From Leekyejoonella antrihumi (GTDB lineage Bacteria; Actinomycetota; Actinomycetes; Actinomycetales; Dermatophilaceae), in NCBI RefSeq assembly GCF_007845645.1, contig NZ_VCQV01000017.1, positions 38,734 through 102,733 of the forward strand: 64,000 nucleotides of DNA, read 5' to 3'. Position numbers and translations under genes: made by a program. The notes beneath the pieces were generated by a model. That model saw only the letters and a program-made list of their open reading frames with translations. It did no database searches and was not told the DNA's origin. This document shows, piece after piece, positions 1 to 8,439 of this stretch; position 1 is the stretch's first letter, and the number at the start of each line of letters is the position of its first letter.

Positions 1-686
1 GGCGTGCTGGAGATCCACTCCTCGCCGCGCACCACGTGGGTGATGCCCATCTCGTGGTCGTCGACGACAACGGCGAGGTGGTAGGTCGGGAACCCGTCGG
101 CCTTGACGATCACCTGGTCGTCGGGTCGCGGTGCGCTGACCTGGCCGCGGATCAGGTCGGTGAACGTCAGCTGGACGTCGTCCGGGACCAGCATGCGCAC
201 GACCGGCTTGTCGCTGAAACCGGGCAGCTCGGCGCGCTCCTCGCGCGTCTTGCCGTAACACATCCGGTCATAGCCGGTCGGCTGCTTGGTCTTCTGCTGC
301 ATGTCACGCATCTCGGCGAGCCGCTCACTGGAGCACCAGCAGTTGTACGCATGGCCCTCGGCAACCAGTTTGTCGGCATACGGCTTGTACGTGCCGAGTC
401 GCTCGGACTGCCGGTAGGGCTCGAACGGCCCACCGAGGTCCGGGCCCTCGTCCCAGTTCAGTCCGAGCCAGTGCAGCGTGTCGAAGATCTGCTGCTCGCT
501 GTCCTCCTGGAACCTGACGCGGTCGGTGTCCTCGATGCGCAGGATGAACTTGCCACCCTGCTGGCGAGCGAAGGCCAGGTCAAACATCGACATGTAGGCC
601 GTGCCGACGTGCGGGTCGCCGGTCGGGGACGGTGCCACGCGAAGTCGGACGGGACGGCCATCGCTGGGTGCAGAAGAGGTGCTCAT
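1..686 (-). CDS. gltX: Glutamate--tRNA ligase, N-terminal part (cut by window edge)
   Basis: Charges tRNA(Glu) with glutamate in the cytoplasm. Only the first 228 residues are present; the gene runs off the left edge. The N-terminus reads RVAPSPTGDPHVGTAY, with HVGT (residues 26-29) as the class I HIGH signature. It is followed by FILRIEDTDR and, near the edge, by GFPTYHLAVVVDDHEMGITH and RGEEW, which are standard GluRS catalytic-core blocks. The start is the ATG at 684-686, giving MSTSSAPSDGRPVRLRV. The KMSKS region and anticodon-binding domain lie outside the window. The next gene upstream on the same strand is DUF2017, 50 bp away. Confidence 0.96.
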   Translation of the reverse strand, partial: MSTSSAPSDGRPVRLRVAPSPTGDPHVGTAYMSMFDLAFARQQGGKFILRIEDTDRVRFQEDSEQQIFDTLHWLGLNWDEGPDLGGPFEPYRQSERLGTYKPYADKLVAEGHAYNCWCSSERLAEMRDMQQKTKQPTGYDRMCYGKTREERAELPGFSDKPVVRMLVPDDVQLTFTDLIRGQVSAPRPDDQVIVKADGFPTYHLAVVVDDHEMGITHVVRGEEWISST

Positions 687-736
687 GATGGGCCGATCCT
701 AGTCAACCCCTGCGACAGCACCGTCAGTCCGTCGGC

Positions 737-1324
737 TCAGCCCATCAGCGCCTGGGCGAGCGACTCCTGCAGCCAGGTGAGAAAGTCGTAGTAGGCATAG
801 AGCACGACGACGGGGTCGTCCAGGCCCTCGGACGCCTCCAGTCGGGCCTGCAGCCGCTCACCGTCCTCCTCGGTCTGCAGGCCCACCCGATCGCCGAGGA
901 CCAGCCGCACGTCGGTGAGCGCAACCATCAGGTCCTGCGCCTGCGCAACGTCGAGCACCACCTTGGTGCCCCGGCCGCCGGACTCGCCGCGCAGCGCATC
1001 GGCAGCAGCCTTCAGACGCGTCGCCTTGGTCCGGCGCAGGCCGTGCTCCGTGAGCCGGCGAAACTCCGCCGAGATCTCCGGATCGTCCCGACTGGCATCC
1101 GGCAGCAGGCGCCGCAGCGCCGAGTCACGATCGGCGAGCTCCTCTTGGCCCGGGCCCTCCCCCATACTCGACATCAGGTCGGTAAAGACATCACCGGTCA
1201 CCTCGTCGTAAGCCGGCGCAACCAGTTCATGGGTCTGCGTCAAGAGCTCGACGACCAGCCCACGCTCCTGCTCACCGAGCCGGCCAACGATCTGGGGTCC
1301 CTTACGTTTGAATGCGGTTGCCAC
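737..1324 (-). CDS. DUF2017 family protein
   Basis: Encodes 195 residues with no signal peptide or membrane segment. The sequence is acidic and mostly helical (EQERGLVVELLTQ, EISAEFRRLTEHGLR, VVVLYAYYDFLTWLQESL). This matches the actinobacterial DUF2017 family, which is habitually encoded directly after clpS. Here the gene begins at the base following the clpS stop, so the two are almost certainly cotranscribed. The function is unknown. The fixed neighbourhood suggests a link to the ClpS/ClpAP N-degron pathway, but nothing in the sequence proves it. Confidence 0.85.
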   Translation of the reverse strand: MATAFKRKGPQIVGRLGEQERGLVVELLTQTHELVAPAYDEVTGDVFTDLMSSMGEGPGQEELADRDSALRRLLPDASRDDPEISAEFRRLTEHGLRRTKATRLKAAADALRGESGGRGTKVVLDVAQAQDLMVALTDVRLVLGDRVGLQTEEDGERLQARLEASEGLDDPVVVLYAYYDFLTWLQESLAQALMG

Positions 1325-1633
1325 TCACTCGTCCTTCTGAAGGGTCGCCCACAGGCTGTAGCCGTGCATGGCCTCGGTGTCGGCCTCCATCTTCTCGCGC
1401 GACCCCGACGACACGACGGCGCGGCCCTGGGTGTGCACCTCCATCATCAGCCGCTCCGCCTTCTTCCTGGAGTAGCCGAAATAGCTCTGGAAGACCCAGG
1501 AGACGTAGGACATCAGGTTGACCGGGTCGTTCCAGACAATCGTCACCCAGGGCCGATCGAGACCCTCCTGGACGTCGGTATTCCGCTCGACGTCGCGATC
1601 GACGTCGGGCGTTGCATGCTCAGGGGGCGCCAC
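1325..1633 (-). CDS. clpS: ATP-dependent Clp protease adaptor ClpS
   Basis: ClpS delivers N-end-rule substrates to ClpA/ClpC. The core is recognisable: [17 protein letters not shown] (the ClpS N-degron pocket, with the conserved NDP), [23 protein letters not shown] and [11 protein letters not shown]. The frame is open further upstream, but a GTG at 1633 is preferred because GGAAGG lies 7 bases before it. A second GTG at 1639 is possible. This gives 102 residues, the normal family size. The gene is divergent from pncB (start 1663), so the two promoters share about 30 bp or overlap. It is followed directly by DUF2017. Confidence 0.93.
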   Translation of the reverse strand: MAPPEHATPDVDRDVERNTDVQEGLDRPWVTIVWNDPVNLMSYVSWVFQSYFGYSRKKAERLMMEVHTQGRAVVSSGSREKMEADTEAMHGYSLWATLQKDE

Positions 1634-1662
1634 GGACACGCCTTCCACCCTAAGGTGGCCGG

Positions 1663-3021
1663 GTGAGCATCGACACCACCCCCGCGGCCGACGCCGCTCG
1701 TGCCGGGTCCACGGCACTGCTGACCGACCACTACGAGCTGACCATGCTGGAGGCCGCGCTGCGCAGTGGCGCTGCCCACCGGCGCAGCGTCTTCGAGGTC
1801 TTCGCTCGGCGGCTTCCGAACGGCCGGCGCTACGGGGTCGTGGCCGGGACCGGGCGTTTCCTGGACGCCCTCGAATGCTTCCGGTTCACGCCGGCTGACC
1901 TGGACCGGCTGCGCAGCCGGGGCATTTTCGATGCGGACACGCTGGAGTGGCTCGCAGCCTACCGGTTCTCCGGCGACATCTGGGGGTATGCCGAGGGCGA
2001 CGCCTACTTCCCTGGGTCCCCTCTCCTGGTGGTCGAGTCGACCTTCGCAGAAGGCGTGATCCTTGAGACCCTCGCCCTGTCGATCCTCAACCATGACAGT
2101 GCGATCGCGGCGGCAGCGTCGCGGATGACGGCGGCCGCCGACGGGCGGCCGTGCATCGAGATGGGCTCGCGACGCACCCACGAGCAGGCAGCCGTCGCCG
2201 CCGCACGAGCGGCATACCTCGCGGGGTTCGATGCCACCTCCAACCTCGAGGCCGGTCGCTCCTTCGGCGTGCCGACCGCCGGCACCGCCGCGCACGCGTT
2301 CACCCTCCTGCACGACACCGAGCGGGAGGCGTTCCAGGCGCAGGTGGACTGCCTCGGCTCCGGCACGACGCTGCTCGTCGACACCTACGACGTGCCACAG
2401 GCAGTCGAGCTCGCGGTGGACGTCGCCGGCACCGAGCTCGGCGCGGTGCGCCTCGACTCCGGCGACCTGCTGCAGCAGGCGCGCGAGGTGCGCGACCAGC
2501 TGGATGCGCTCGGGGCCACCCAGACCCGCATCGTGGTGACCTCCGACCTCGACGAATACGCCATCGCGGCCCTGCAGGCCGGCCCGGTCGACTCGTATGG
2601 TGTCGGCACCAGCCTGGTGACCGGATCCGGGGCGCCGACGGCCGGCCTGGTCTACAAGCTCGTGGCCCGCGAGAACGGGTCCGGTGAGCTGATCGGGGTG
2701 GCCAAGAAGAGCCAGGACAAGCTGTCGGTCGGGGGTCGCAAGTATGCGTTGCGCCGACTCGGCGCAGACGACGTCGCCGACGCAGAGCTCATCGGCATCG
2801 GCGAGCCCCCCGAGGTGGGCCGGGTTTCGGCGGGAGTCAGGACATCGGCCAGGGACCTTCTGGTCCCGCTGGTCCGGCGGGGCGAGGTGGTGTGGACGGG
2901 CACGCTGGGTGACGCCAGGGCGCGACATGCCGCGTCGATGGCCGAGCTGCCGGTCCAGGCGGCGCAGCTGTCACGTGGCGAGCCCGTCATCTCGACGATC
3001 TACCAGGGCCGGCAGGACTGA
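1663..3021 (+). CDS. pncB: Nicotinate phosphoribosyltransferase
   Basis: Converts nicotinate and PRPP to nicotinate mononucleotide in the Preiss-Handler NAD salvage route. It has 452 residues from a GTG start. Family blocks visible are [19 protein letters not shown] near the N-terminus, [38 protein letters not shown], the barrel segment LDSGDL and [11 protein letters not shown], and [23 protein letters not shown]. The gene is followed after 40 bp by pncA, the nicotinamidase that makes its substrate, so the pair forms a compact salvage operon. No regulator or NiaR-like site was recognised upstream. Confidence 0.96.
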   Translation: MSIDTTPAADAARAGSTALLTDHYELTMLEAALRSGAAHRRSVFEVFARRLPNGRRYGVVAGTGRFLDALECFRFTPADLDRLRSRGIFDADTLEWLAAYRFSGDIWGYAEGDAYFPGSPLLVVESTFAEGVILETLALSILNHDSAIAAAASRMTAAADGRPCIEMGSRRTHEQAAVAAARAAYLAGFDATSNLEAGRSFGVPTAGTAAHAFTLLHDTEREAFQAQVDCLGSGTTLLVDTYDVPQAVELAVDVAGTELGAVRLDSGDLLQQAREVRDQLDALGATQTRIVVTSDLDEYAIAALQAGPVDSYGVGTSLVTGSGAPTAGLVYKLVARENGSGELIGVAKKSQDKLSVGGRKYALRRLGADDVADAELIGIGEPPEVGRVSAGVRTSARDLLVPLVRRGEVVWTGTLGDARARHAASMAELPVQAAQLSRGEPVISTIYQGRQD

Positions 3022-3061
3022 CCGCAGGCGCATCCCGTGCGCCCGGCCGTAGAGTCGGAGC

Positions 3062-3667
3062 ATGAGTGAGACGCGCCGTGGGCTGATCATCGTCGATGTG
3101 CAGAACGACTTCTGCGAGGGCGGCTCGATGGGCGTGACCGGCGGTCGCGACGTCGCCGCGGCCATCTCCCGCTACGTGACGCAGCAGGGCGAGTGGTATT
3201 CCGCGCTCGTCGCCACCGCCGACTGGCACCGCGATCCTGGATCGCACTGGTCCGATGCACCGGACTTCGTGAACAGCTGGCCAGTCCACTGCGAGATCGG
3301 CACCCACGGAGCTGAGTTCCACCCGGCGGTCCAGCCTGCCGTCGACCGGGTAGAGGCCATCTTCCGCAAGGGCGAGTTCAGCGCTGCCTACAGTGGTTTC
3401 GAGGGCTCGGCAACAGTCGAGGGCGGCACCGAGAGTCTGGCCGACTGGTTGTCCGGACACGCCATCGACGCGGTCGACGTCGTCGGCATCGCCACCGACT
3501 ACTGCGTGCGGGCGACCGCGCTCGATGCCGCCGCCGCGAACCTCTCCACCCGCGTGCTCCTAGGCCTCACGGCCGGCGTCGCCGCGAGCAGCACTGCGAA
3601 AACGCTGACCGAACTGGCAGGCGCCGGGGTCATACTCAGCGGCGAACCGGTCGTCCGCACCGCGTAG
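3062..3667 (+). CDS. pncA: Nicotinamidase (isochorismatase fold)
   Basis: Hydrolyses nicotinamide to nicotinate for NAD salvage, and is also the activating enzyme for pyrazinamide in this family. The 201 residues carry the catalytic Asp in LIIVDVQNDFCEGGSM, the Lys in IFRKGEFSAAYSGF and the Cys in GIATDYCVRATALDA. The metal-binding segment is ATADWHRDPGSHW. The start ATG at 3062 lies 40 bp after pncB, supporting cotranscription. All expected active-site positions are intact. Confidence 0.96.
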   Translation: MSETRRGLIIVDVQNDFCEGGSMGVTGGRDVAAAISRYVTQQGEWYSALVATADWHRDPGSHWSDAPDFVNSWPVHCEIGTHGAEFHPAVQPAVDRVEAIFRKGEFSAAYSGFEGSATVEGGTESLADWLSGHAIDAVDVVGIATDYCVRATALDAAAANLSTRVLLGLTAGVAASSTAKTLTELAGAGVILSGEPVVRTA

Positions 3668-4210
3668 CTCACCGGCCCCTCGGCCCGCATCAGCAACGAG
3701 ACAGCATCAGACGACTCCCGAGACCGTGACGGGTGGTGTTGATCGTGGCCGGCGCCCAACCACCATAGGTTGACTCGGTGGACGTATGGTGCGCAGGCCG
3801 ACAGGCGTTCGGCCCACGGTGAGGACTCCCGGGCCGCAGCTCGTGGACCGCCACCTCCTTCCCCGGCCGGGGTTGCACGCCTCTCAGCGTCACGCCGCTG
3901 AGGTCGCAGTTTTCGACGCTGCCCGTCAACCAGATCGCAATTCTCTGCCCTTCCACCCAGTTTTGAGGCGAAGAACTGCGATCTCGACGACGTGCAGGCC
4001 GAGGAACAACAAGTCGTCACGGGCCTCCTGCCAGCCCTGTCGCCACACCCGTACCGTCGTGTGGCACGTCGCCGGCAAGAACCCGCTGGCCGGGGACTAC
4101 GTCAGCCCGTACGCGGTACGGCTCGACGCCGTGCTGGTTACTTGCGACGCCAGGCTGGCTAACACGAGAGGACCATGCTGCGCCTTCGAGCAGATCCCCT
4201 GACCGGTCCG
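3668..4210. other. Long intergenic region without a supported gene
   Basis: This 543 bp stretch lies between the convergent ends of pncA and the FUSC gene. Short open frames occur on both strands, but none shows a recognisable family, a good ribosome binding site or normal codon bias. It contains the first copy of a dyad-symmetric repeat (3919-3990) and a weaker half-copy beside it at about 3893-3918. The part from about 4020 to 4200 may be decayed coding sequence, but no family could be assigned. Confidence 0.5.
3919..3990. repeat. Palindromic intergenic repeat, copy 1
   Basis: A block of about 72 bp is repeated with roughly 85-90 percent identity at 38182-38254. Its arms are complementary: AGATCGCAATTCTC near the left end and GAAGAACTGCGATCTC near the right end, so a transcript would fold into a long hairpin. 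Both copies lie between convergent or unrelated genes. An imperfect third arm, AGGTCGCAGTTTTCGAC, precedes this copy. It may be a REP-like or miniature mobile element, or a structured RNA terminator. Confidence 0.7.
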
Positions 4211-5299
4211 CTAGCCCTGTGGCGCCCGCGACCTTGACCGGCGGCCGGGGAAGTAGTCGGGCACCAGCAGCGCGACCACGCCCACGGTTGCACCCAGCAA
4301 CGTCTCCAGGAAGCGATCGGCCAGCATCGGACCAACCGCCACCGGGTGCGCGAGCTGACCCATCATGAGGGCCAACGGCGTGATCGCCAGCAGTGCCAGC
4401 GAGTAGTTGCGTCCGATCAGCATCTCCGCGGCGACCTGCAGCACGGCGATGACGCCCACGGCGGCCAACCCCGTCGGATGCGGGCTGAGGATGGCGGCGG
4501 CCACCAGCAGTCCCACGAGGGTGCCTACGACCCGATGCGATGCTCGCGTCAGACGCGATCGCAGGTCGGGGCCGGACATCGCCACGACGACCGCGACCAT
4601 TGCCCAGTATGGGTGGGTGCCACCCATGGCCATGCCGATGCCGCCGGCAATCGGCGTTGCGATGAGGTAGCGCACGACATCGCTGCGCACTCCTGGCATC
4701 CCCAACACTGACCGTAGGCTGCGCATCCGCAGCTGCGGGCGGCGCCATGACTTCGGCTCGCGCAGCGACCCCGCATGGCCGATCAGCATGGCCAGCAGCG
4801 CACTTCCGCCGGCCACGCCTGCCGCGATCAACAGCCCGAACCCGGTGGCGGGCATGATCGCGCACACGGCAAAGCCGAACACCATGAACAGCGGTCCCGG
4901 CGGATGCCAGTCGAATGCGCCGGACAAGAGGTATCCGCCGGCGGCAACCACAGATCCGAGAATCACACTCAGCACGCGACCGTCGTGGGTGAGTGAGACG
5001 GCCACGCCGAGCAACACGGAGAGGGTGAGGCACAGGCCGGCCGCGGCCTGCATACCCATGCGGCTGGCGTGGTTCTCACGCCGTCCGTAGAGCGACGTGA
5101 ACGCGCCGAACGCGGCATACGGGGTCCAGGGCACGTGACCGGACAGCACGAGCACCGCGAGCGGCACCAGCATCGAAAGGCCGGCGCGCACCGCGACGCG
5201 ATGAGCACCGGCGTGCGGGCCGATGGCGAATACGCCCGAAAAGAGCTGACCGACAACACTTGTCGGCCCAGTCGACGGTTCCACGGGACGCGTACTCAC
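4211..5299 (-). CDS. FUSC-family membrane protein
   Basis: A 362-residue polytopic membrane protein with a GTG start. Two hydrophobic halves are joined by a basic linker around residues 180-205 (SLREPKSWRRPQLRMRSLR). Each half carries several predicted helices, for example MLVPLAVLVLSGHVPW and YWAMVAVVVAMSGPDLRSR. The TRASHRVVGTLVGLLVAA segment is typical of the FUSC/aromatic-acid-exporter superfamily. It lies 33 bp downstream of the 5'-nucleotidase gene, which follows hmgA, so it is probably in the homogentisate operon. Export of aromatic acids is an inference from family and context. Confidence 0.78.
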   Translation of the reverse strand: MSTRPVEPSTGPTSVVGQLFSGVFAIGPHAGAHRVAVRAGLSMLVPLAVLVLSGHVPWTPYAAFGAFTSLYGRRENHASRMGMQAAAGLCLTLSVLLGVAVSLTHDGRVLSVILGSVVAAGGYLLSGAFDWHPPGPLFMVFGFAVCAIMPATGFGLLIAAGVAGGSALLAMLIGHAGSLREPKSWRRPQLRMRSLRSVLGMPGVRSDVVRYLIATPIAGGIGMAMGGTHPYWAMVAVVVAMSGPDLRSRLTRASHRVVGTLVGLLVAAAILSPHPTGLAAVGVIAVLQVAAEMLIGRNYSLALLAITPLALMMGQLAHPVAVGPMLADRFLETLLGATVGVVALLVPDYFPGRRSRSRAPQG

Positions 5300-5332
5300 C
5301 GGCCTCAGTCTATCCGAAACTACATAGATAAT

Positions 5333-7060
5333 CTAACTGATGACGGAGACCTCAACCGGCTCGTCACCGGCAACCAGTCGCCAGGTCGTCACGGGAATTC
5401 GATCGGGCTCGAGGCGTCCGACCGCGCGCACCCAGTCGATGAGCAGCTGGCGAATCTCCCGGCGGGCGTCATGCACCACCGGTGCCTTCGTCACGACCGG
5501 GTAGTGTCCGCCACCGGCCTGCCGATAGCTGTTCACTGCGAGGACCAGTCTGCAGTCCGGATCAACGGGATGGCCCGCATACGTCAGTGCCCTGATGCGC
5601 TGTCCGCACGGACGGCTGACGTCAATGTCGTATGCCACTGGTGCGTCGAAGGCACCGAGGATGTCGTAGTTGTAGTCGGGAGTGCCATGCGGTGCCGCGG
5701 CGGTCACTGCACCAGTCACCTCGTCCGGTGCAAAGGGACCCGGTCCGGCGACCTGCCGAAAGTACTCCGCGCTGCGCTCAAGGTAGGTATGCAGCTCGGC
5801 GCCCGTCATCCGCACCCCGACCAGCGTGCTCTCGTGCACGTACACGCCCGTCAGGTCTCGCACCGTGACGACACCGGCCGGAATCGCCGATGCCCGGTTG
5901 AACGGAGAGGTCACCGAGAAGATCGGCAGCCCCTCGGACTCGGTGCCGACGAGCGCCTCCCGCAGCACCTCGGCCTGCACCCGGTTAACCAGGTCCACCA
6001 CGCGGCTCTGCCGGTATCTCGCTGCGGCAGAGGACAGCTCGGTGCTCGACACAGCGATCACCTCGTCTGCATAGCGGACCACCGTCTCGTGCGCCGCACG
6101 CACGGCCTCGGCCACCGCCCGGTCCTCCTGCGCGTCACTCGCCCGAAGCAGCTCTGCACTGCACTTCACGACCCGCCAGGTGCCTCCCGCACAGGACAGC
6201 TCGAGGTTCATCACACTCACCCGCATCCCCCAGCACAGTGGCTCGCTGAGCAGCACCGCCCGGCCGGTCACCTCGTTGCTGATGACGCGTTCGGCGATCT
6301 CAACGTGCGCATGCCCGACCAGGATCGCGTCGATGCCTGGGACCTGCCGCGCCAGAAGGGTGCTCACATTCTCCGCGTGCGGGATCTGATCGCCGTAGGA
6401 GCAGGCATCCGCATCCATGCCGGAGTGGCAGGACACCACCACGAGGTCCGCACCCCCACTCTTGAGGATCGGGACGAAACGCGCAGCCTGCTCGACAATG
6501 CCTGGAAAGCGCACCTGCCCCTCGACATTCGCGCGATCCCAGACCGCCACCCCCGGTGTGACGAGCCCGAGGATGCCGACCCGCAGCGGCGGGAGCCCGT
6601 CCACCTCGATGGTGCGGATGACGAAGGGCGGGAAGGTGGGTTCACCGGTCTCCCAGTCCACCGCGTTCGCGCCCAGCAGCGGGAAATCCAGCTGCCGCTG
6701 GAACGCGCGAAGGACATCCATCCCGTAGTTGAACTCGTGGTTGCCCAGGGCCGCAGCGTCATAGCCCAGAGCGTTCATGCCCGCCGCCATCGGATGGACG
6801 GCACCTTCGGTGACGGGGTCGACACGGGCGAAGTAGTGGGCCAACAGGGTGCCCTGGATCGTGTCACCGGCATCCAGCGTGATGCAGCGCTCCGAACCGC
6901 GCTCGGCGCGCACCTGCCGGATGAGACTGGCGCACCTGGCCAGCCCGACAGCGTTGCCGCCGACGTCGGCATACGCCCCGCCGTGCACGTAGTCCCAGTT
7001 GAAGACGTTGCCGTGCAGGTCAGTCGTGCCGAGCACGGTCAGCGTCAGGTCGGTGGTCAC
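5333..7060 (-). CDS. 5'-nucleotidase / 2',3'-cyclic phosphodiesterase-type metallophosphatase
   Basis: A 575-residue two-domain phosphoesterase with a GTG start. The N-terminal calcineurin-like domain has TDLHGN (metal), DAGDTIQGT, ALGNHEFNYG, SCHSGMD and LVGHAHVEI. The C-terminal 5'-nucleotidase domain has SPFNRASAIPAGVVTVRDL, YVHESTLVGVRMTGAEL and LVLAVNSYRQAGGGHYP. No signal peptide is visible, unlike most secreted UshA/CpdB enzymes, so it may act in the cytoplasm. It starts 18 bp after hmgA. The substrate is uncertain, and a role in tyrosine catabolism is not obvious from the family. Confidence 0.85.
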   Translation of the reverse strand: MTTDLTLTVLGTTDLHGNVFNWDYVHGGAYADVGGNAVGLARCASLIRQVRAERGSERCITLDAGDTIQGTLLAHYFARVDPVTEGAVHPMAAGMNALGYDAAALGNHEFNYGMDVLRAFQRQLDFPLLGANAVDWETGEPTFPPFVIRTIEVDGLPPLRVGILGLVTPGVAVWDRANVEGQVRFPGIVEQAARFVPILKSGGADLVVVSCHSGMDADACSYGDQIPHAENVSTLLARQVPGIDAILVGHAHVEIAERVISNEVTGRAVLLSEPLCWGMRVSVMNLELSCAGGTWRVVKCSAELLRASDAQEDRAVAEAVRAAHETVVRYADEVIAVSSTELSSAAARYRQSRVVDLVNRVQAEVLREALVGTESEGLPIFSVTSPFNRASAIPAGVVTVRDLTGVYVHESTLVGVRMTGAELHTYLERSAEYFRQVAGPGPFAPDEVTGAVTAAAPHGTPDYNYDILGAFDAPVAYDIDVSRPCGQRIRALTYAGHPVDPDCRLVLAVNSYRQAGGGHYPVVTKAPVVHDARREIRQLLIDWVRAVGRLEPDRIPVTTWRLVAGDEPVEVSVIS

Positions 7061-7078
7061 GGCACATCCACCGCAGGG

Positions 7079-8320
7079 TCAGGAGCGCTTGCCGCCAACC
7101 CAGCTCCAGGCGTACGCCCCGTCGTCGGTGGCGCGGCCGCCCTCGCCCAGCTCCATCGGCCGGAAGGTGTCGACCATGACTGCCAGCTCATCGAACTCGT
7201 GCACACCGACCGAGTTCTCGTAGGCGCCGGGTTGCGGCCCGTGGGCGTGCCCACCAGGATGCAGCGAGATCGATCCCTTGCCAATGCCAGACCCCTTGCG
7301 CGCCTCGTAGTCACCGTCGACGTAGAACATGATCTCGTCGCTGTCGACATTCGAGTGATAGTAGGGCACCGGGATCGAGTCGGGGTGGTAGTCCACCTTG
7401 CGTGGCACGAAGTTGCAGATCACGAAGTTCGTGCCCTCGAAGACCTGGTGGACCGGCGGTGGCTGGTGGACCTTGCCGGTGATCGGCATGAAGTCCTCGA
7501 CGTTGAACACGTAGGGATAAAGACATCCGTCCCACCCCACGACGTCGAGCGGGTGGTAGGGATACGTGTAGATCGTGCCGACGATGCCGCTCGGGCCGTC
7601 GCCGCGATGCTTCACGTAGACCCGGGTCGACTCCGACACCTCCGCCTGCACGTCCTCGGCGAGCAACGGTCCCTGCGGTCCGCGCAGGTCCCGCTCGCAG
7701 TAGGGCGCGTGCTCGAGCAGCTGCCCGAACCGGGACAGGTAGCGCTTCGGTGGGGTGATGTGCGAGTTGCCCTCGATGGCATAGGCCCGCAGCGGCTCGG
7801 CATACCCCTCGTCTCCCTCGACGCGTGGCAGCCAGCGGTGCGTCGTCGCCCGAGGAACCATCAGGTAGTCCCCCTGGCGCAGCTCGAAGGACCCGAAGAC
7901 CGTCTCGACGCTCGCGTTGCCCCGCTCGAGGTAGACGCATTCGTCGCCGATGCCGTTGCGGTACCACGGACTGACGGTGTCGGCGACGACGTAGGAGATC
8001 CGCACGTCGCCATTGCCGAGCACGAGGCGACGACCGGTGACCGCGTCGGCGCCGGTCTTGCCGTCCTGCGCGAACAGGTCGTGCAGCTTGAGGTGGCGCG
8101 GCAGCAACGGGTGGTTGGCGGTCGTGGCCAGAGAGTCACCGAGCTCCCACCGCTCGGCATTCTCGATCGCCGACGGCAGTCCGCGGTGATAGAGCAGTGA
8201 CGAGTCGGAGGAGAAGCCCTCCTCCCCCATCAGCTCCTCATAGAAGAGGCCGCCATCGGGATTCTTCAGCTGGGTGTGCCGTTGCCGGGGCAGCCTGCCC
8301 ATGGACCGGTAGTACGCCAT
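7079..8320 (-). CDS. hmgA: Homogentisate 1,2-dioxygenase
   Basis: Opens the homogentisate ring to maleylacetoacetate in tyrosine and phenylalanine degradation. The chosen ATG at 8320 (MAYYRSMGRLPRQRH) has GGAGGT upstream and gives 413 residues; the longer open frame upstream is not needed. Cupin-like metal-binding segments are visible in the C-terminal half: PYYHSNVDSDEIMFYVDGDY (His and Glu ligands) and SLHPGGHAHGPQPGAYE. GDYLMVPRATTHRW lies in the N-terminal half. It is divergent from the 8440 gene and fumarylacetoacetase, with a perfect palindrome in the shared promoter region. Confidence 0.92.
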   Translation of the reverse strand: MAYYRSMGRLPRQRHTQLKNPDGGLFYEELMGEEGFSSDSSLLYHRGLPSAIENAERWELGDSLATTANHPLLPRHLKLHDLFAQDGKTGADAVTGRRLVLGNGDVRISYVVADTVSPWYRNGIGDECVYLERGNASVETVFGSFELRQGDYLMVPRATTHRWLPRVEGDEGYAEPLRAYAIEGNSHITPPKRYLSRFGQLLEHAPYCERDLRGPQGPLLAEDVQAEVSESTRVYVKHRGDGPSGIVGTIYTYPYHPLDVVGWDGCLYPYVFNVEDFMPITGKVHQPPPVHQVFEGTNFVICNFVPRKVDYHPDSIPVPYYHSNVDSDEIMFYVDGDYEARKGSGIGKGSISLHPGGHAHGPQPGAYENSVGVHEFDELAVMVDTFRPMELGEGGRATDDGAYAWSWVGGKRS

Positions 8321-8377
8321 CGACCGACCTCCGTGTCGTCTCCCGCGCCCGGGTTCGGAGCAGCAGGACAGTAGCCC

Positions 8378-8396
8378 ATGTCCGACTATCGGACAT
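8378..8396. promoter_or_regulatory. Palindromic operator between hmgA and the fah operon
   Basis: The sequence ATGTCCGACTATCGGACAT is a perfect inverted repeat with 8-bp arms around CTA. It sits in the 119 bp between the divergent hmgA and 8440 starts, about 60 bp upstream of hmgA and 43 bp upstream of the other start. It probably binds the repressor of homogentisate catabolism. The IclR-type gene at 31300-31977 is a candidate, by analogy with HmgR, but this is inference. Confidence 0.7.
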
Positions 8397-8439
8397 TGAT
8401 GTATCGATTTCTTCCCGAGCATCCAGTACGGTGACTCGT

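Noticed and set aside
1543..2928. A 461-codon open frame on the minus strand
   Set aside because: Antisense to pncB and overlapping clpS; no domain recognised.
5069..8200. A 1043-codon open frame on the plus strand
   Set aside because: It lies antisense to the 5'-nucleotidase and hmgA genes, which carry full family motifs. It is His/Arg/Val-rich with no recognisable domain, a usual high-GC shadow.
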